Below are positions 31,129-33,788 of a DNA stretch of 33,788 bases, one piece after another. Every line of letters begins with the position of its first letter. Within the stretch, counting starts at the first letter, position 1. The stretch comes from Bythopirellula sp. (GTDB lineage: Bacteria; Planctomycetota; Planctomycetia; Pirellulales; Lacipirellulaceae). The stretch spans positions 1-33,788 of the forward strand of contig JANQQA010000316.1 in the NCBI GenBank assembly GCA_028285205.1, given 5' to 3'. Below the pieces are notes generated by a model that saw only the letters and a program-made list of their open reading frames with translations, made no database searches and was not told where the DNA came from. Position numbers and translations under genes: made by a program.

Positions 31129-32874
31129 CTATTTCTGTGCCGATCGTGCGGCCACGTCGTTGCGAGCGGCACGGATCCCCGCTTGCAAAATCAGGTCTTG
31201 GTCCGCCGTGTCGATCTCGACGATGTTGCCGTCGGTCGTTGGCTTCGCTGCCAGTCGTGCGTCGACAGCAACGTCCGGCTGCACGCCGCGGTGGCTGATT
31301 GGCTGTCCGTTGGGCGAAAAGAACTTGGCCGTGGTCAAGCGAATCCCGGCGCCGGCGTAGCCCAGCGGGAAGATTCCCTGCACCGAACCTTTGCCGTAGG
31401 ATCGGGTACCGACGATAGTGCCGCGATCGTTGTCTTTGATCGCCCCGGCGAAGATCTCGCTAGCGCTGGCACTGTCTCCGTCGATCAGCACGACCAGCGG
31501 CACGCGCCACGTGCCACCGTAATGGGCTTGATAGTTGAAGTCTTCCTGAGCACTGCGACCACGCGTCGAGACGATGTTCCCTTGCGTCAAGAACTTGTCA
31601 GCCACTTCCACCGACGAAGTCAGCAGACCGCCAGGGTTGCGACGCAGATCGAGAATCAGTGATCGCATGCCCTTACGATGCAATTCCCACAAAGCTGCTT
31701 CCAAGTCGCGACTGGTGGTCTTCTGGAAGGTGGGAATGCGGACGTAGGCAATGCCGTAGTCGTTGTCGACGATCTTGACGTCTTCCAGGCTGGGCACTTC
31801 GACGTGTTCGCGTCGGATGTTCAGCACTCGAGGCTGCTGTCCTTGCGTGTAGGCGGTCACCTGGACCCAACTGCCTTCGGCGCCGGTGAGCATCGCCGCT
31901 GCTTCGTCGGTCGACAGGTCGGCGGTGCTCTTGCCATCGACCGCCACGATGCGGTCGTTAGCGACAATTCCCGCTCGCTCGGCTGGGCTACCGGGTATCA
32001 CATGGACGATCAACAGGGCACCCGCTTCGGCCTTGAGTTCCACGCCCAAGCCGACAAAGTTACCTTCAATTTGCTCATACACCTCACGCAACTGATCCGC
32101 CGTGAGGTAGGCCGAGTAATCGTCCAAGCCATTGGCTGCGGCTGAAACGAACTCCAGGATGGTGGCCGTCTGGGGCAAGCCCGTGCGAGCTTGAACCAAT
32201 CGTGCCATGTCACTGGCCACGTTCACCGCGTCGCGGGCACTAGCGAGTCGGCGAGCTGAGTGCTGGCCGAGGCGCTGGTACAGGTCTTGACGCAAGCGCG
32301 CCAATTGATCGGCGCTGATGCGTAGCTGGTTGACTTTTCGGAACTCAGCATCGGCCAGGGCAATGTCCAAGGCGCGCGTGCCGCGCGAAATAAGACTGCG
32401 CCAAGCGGGCGAGTTCACGTAGTGCGTGTTGGTTTTGTTCAGTAGCTCGGAGTACAAGGATAGTGCTTGCTGGCTGCTGAGGGCACTGATCGACTTGCGG
32501 AAGCTCCGGTCGTGATAACGGCGATCGAGACTGTAGTGCAACTTGGCGAAATCGTGGCGTTCCTGAAGTGCCTTATTGCCGCGATGTTCGCGTAGGGCCT
32601 CTTCGTAGTGGCTGAGCGCCTCACCCCAACGGCTGCCCGATTCGAGCTGACGCCCTTCCTCAAGCACCGCACCCAAAGCATTGGAAGGGAGTGCCTCTGG
32701 GACAATCGTGACCGGCTCGGTACTGGCAGGTTGTACGATCGCGGCCGGCTGAGCGGAGGCGGTCGCTGACAGAATCCCGAGGACCAGCAGCGCTGCCCCT
32801 AACAGAAAGGATCCCCAGAGTGAGGATTTTTGTTGATTTGCGCCGCGATCACTGGCAAGGGCCCATTTCTGCAT
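31129..32874 (-). CDS. S41 family C-terminal processing peptidase with PDZ domain
   Basis: CtpA-type proteases cleave envelope proteins at the C-terminus. The 581-residue protein has a signal/anchor (about 18-42), a helical N-terminal region of unusual length (about 65-260), a PDZ domain (about 270-345, GNFVGLGVEL then PAERAGIVANDRIVAVDGK), and the S41 core. The core shows LILDLRRNPGGLL (407-418), the nucleophile Ser470 in DGDSASASEI and Lys495 in GTRSYGKGSVQ, 25 residues later as in D1-processing proteases. The ATG 32874 gives a typical start. It is transcribed alone or together with the acidic protein downstream. Confidence 0.95.
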   Translation of the reverse strand: MQKWALASDRGANQQKSSLWGSFLLGAALLVLGILSATASAQPAAIVQPASTEPVTIVPEALPSNALGAVLEEGRQLESGSRWGEALSHYEEALREHRGNKALQERHDFAKLHYSLDRRYHDRSFRKSISALSSQQALSLYSELLNKTNTHYVNSPAWRSLISRGTRALDIALADAEFRKVNQLRISADQLARLRQDLYQRLGQHSARRLASARDAVNVASDMARLVQARTGLPQTATILEFVSAAANGLDDYSAYLTADQLREVYEQIEGNFVGLGVELKAEAGALLIVHVIPGSPAERAGIVANDRIVAVDGKSTADLSTDEAAAMLTGAEGSWVQVTAYTQGQQPRVLNIRREHVEVPSLEDVKIVDNDYGIAYVRIPTFQKTTSRDLEAALWELHRKGMRSLILDLRRNPGGLLTSSVEVADKFLTQGNIVSTRGRSAQEDFNYQAHYGGTWRVPLVVLIDGDSASASEIFAGAIKDNDRGTIVGTRSYGKGSVQGIFPLGYAGAGIRLTTAKFFSPNGQPISHRGVQPDVAVDARLAAKPTTDGNIVEIDTADQDLILQAGIRAARNDVAARSAQK

Positions 32875-33587
32875 AAGATGTTCGTTCCGTTTCGTGGGGA
32901 GGTCGCGTCGTCGTGCTTTTGGGGCAAAGCGACAACAACACAGCGGCGAAGGGTTGACCGGGTGGCTTCAGGTACACCACGGTCGGTGCGCAGTGGCAGC
33001 AACGGGGGGTGGATTGCTACCCACGTGAATATAGGTCACGTTCTGGCACCGGTCAAAAATCGCTGCCGTGTTTGAGAACTCTTTTCGCAGCCTGCCGTGC
33101 GTGCGACCGTCACAGCCCTTGCGGCCCATCACATCGCCTTCATACAGCAACCGCCGATGGGCGGTCGTAATCGATCTGGCGAAATCGTAGGCAGGTCGGT
33201 TTGTGACACCCGGTGCGATTCTATCGCCACAGCCAATCAGCGTGGTTCTATCGACCAGGTAACTCAGCGCGATCAGCTCGCCTGAGCAGGCTCCGTTGAA
33301 AAGTTCCCAGCGACGGGAGTTGAGCATCCTGCCAAACATGCCGGCCCGTCATCATGGCCGGCTGCCTCTGGTCCATTGTACGCACCGACGAACTTCGAGG
33401 TTCAAACATTGTCGAAATGTCCAATGACCAGGCCATAATCAGTAAAAAATAGCCAAAAACAATGACTAAGCAGCAGTAGCTGGGATCGTCACTCCGCCGT
33501 GCGCAGCCCGTTTTCACTCGCTCAGCAAATTGCTATCGTACGGGCTAGACGCTTATTCACACCGCAATCCGAAATCCGAATTCCGCA
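32875..33587. other. Long intergenic stretch without a convincing gene
   Basis: Between the divergent S41 and purH genes lie about 710 bases. A 123-codon minus-strand frame (32968-33339) starts with MFGRMLNSRR but shows no recognisable domain, signal peptide or helix pattern, so I do not call it. A perfect GCCGGCC/GGCCGGC hairpin with a 9-base loop lies at 33340-33362 at the upstream edge of that frame. The last 150 bases are AT-rich and probably hold the purH promoter. Just before purH is a short ATCCGA-type tandem (see findings). Confidence 0.5.
33340..33362. repeat. GC-rich perfect hairpin
   Basis: GCCGGCC (33340-33346) and GGCCGGC (33356-33362) pair around a 9-base loop. No T-run follows on either strand, so a classical terminator is unlikely. 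It could be a protein-binding site or a structured RNA element; nothing nearby decides this. Confidence 0.4.
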
Positions 33588-33788
33588 ATGGCCGCTTCTC
33601 CTATCAAACGAGCCCTCATCAGCGTCAGCGACAAGTCCGGACTCGTCGAGTTCGCCCAGACACTGGTAGCCGCTGGCGTCGAGATCCTCAGCACCGGCGG
33701 CACGCGCCGCCATTTGGAAGAAGCCGGCATCGCCGTCCGCGACGTGGCCGAGTACACCGGCTTCCCCGAGATGATGAATGGGCGCGTG
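33588..33788 (+). CDS. purH: Bifunctional AICAR formyltransferase/IMP cyclohydrolase, 5' part only
   Basis: PurH performs the last two steps of purine synthesis, formylating AICAR and closing the ring to IMP. Only the first 67 codons are in the window. They match the start of the IMP cyclohydrolase (MGS-like) domain: IKRALISVSDKSGLVEFAQTL, then GVEILSTGGTRRHLEEAGI with the conserved STGGT, VAEYTGFPEMMNGR. ATG 33588 is the natural start, nine residues before the first strand-turn motif. The rest runs off the right edge. Confidence 0.95.
   Translation, partial: MAASPIKRALISVSDKSGLVEFAQTLVAAGVEILSTGGTRRHLEEAGIAVRDVAEYTGFPEMMNGRV

Noticed and set aside
32968..33339. 123-codon minus-strand frame between the S41 and purH genes
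   Set aside because: No domain, signal peptide or membrane helix, and no good ribosome-binding site seen; kept as a possibility only.

Overview
The window looks like chromosome from a planctomycete, probably of the Pirellulales type. This rests on gene families that are largely planctomycete signatures: a DUF1559 pilin-like protein followed by a small lipoprotein, a DUF1501 protein paired with a PSCyt1/PSCyt2/PSD1 cytochrome-domain protein, an ECF sigma factor coupled to a zinc-finger Ser/Thr kinase, a PEP-CTERM protein with dockerin-like repeats, and a Bacillus-type three-subunit succinate dehydrogenase. There are no transposases, phage genes, CRISPR arrays, tRNAs or rRNAs that I can recognise.

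Region 1 (1-6352) is a minus-strand respiratory operon: a diheme cytochrome c lipoprotein, a 210-residue membrane protein, cbb3-type oxidase subunits CcoN and CcoO, two small membrane proteins, and a copper-type P-ATPase (CcoI-like) that runs off the left edge. Several neighbours overlap or nearly touch. A divergent Rrf2 regulator sits upstream, and the shared control region holds two facing promoter-like sequences and a palindrome over the -35 box of the oxidase promoter.

Region 2 (7042-9897) is plus-strand: a two-helix potassium channel with an RCK domain, then a DUF1559 pilin-like protein and a small lipoprotein. Region 3 (9945-18571) is minus-strand: the DUF1501/PSD1 pair, a secreted beta-propeller-like protein, and an ECF sigma factor whose stop codon directly abuts the start of a kinase carrying 18-residue Gly-Gly-Asn repeats outside its membrane anchor. 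Region 4 (18828-23768) has a secreted GH95 alpha-L-fucosidase and, on the other strand, a PEP-CTERM protein. Between them lies about 790 bp without a gene but with several perfect hairpins.

Region 5 (23735-28340) is the succinate dehydrogenase operon sdhC-sdhA-sdhB with a SUI1/YciH gene fused to its end by abutting codons, then an S4 RNA-binding protein whose 3' end overlaps the PEP-CTERM gene. Region 6 (28471-32874) holds a secreted TPR protein with a clear terminator, an acidic and lysine-rich low-complexity protein, and an S41 C-terminal processing protease. After about 700 bp without a convincing gene, the window ends in the first 67 codons of purH on the plus strand.

The most interesting parts are the non-standard cbb3 operon (no fused CcoP, a CcoN with Gln at the usual TM-IX Glu, a CcoI without an HMA domain, a tight divergent Rrf2 control region), the repeat-bearing kinase, and the hairpin-rich intergenic stretch at 21.2-22.0 kb. 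Start codons given here were often moved downstream of the longest open frame to fit signal peptides, Shine-Dalgarno sites or family alignment; each entry says so.
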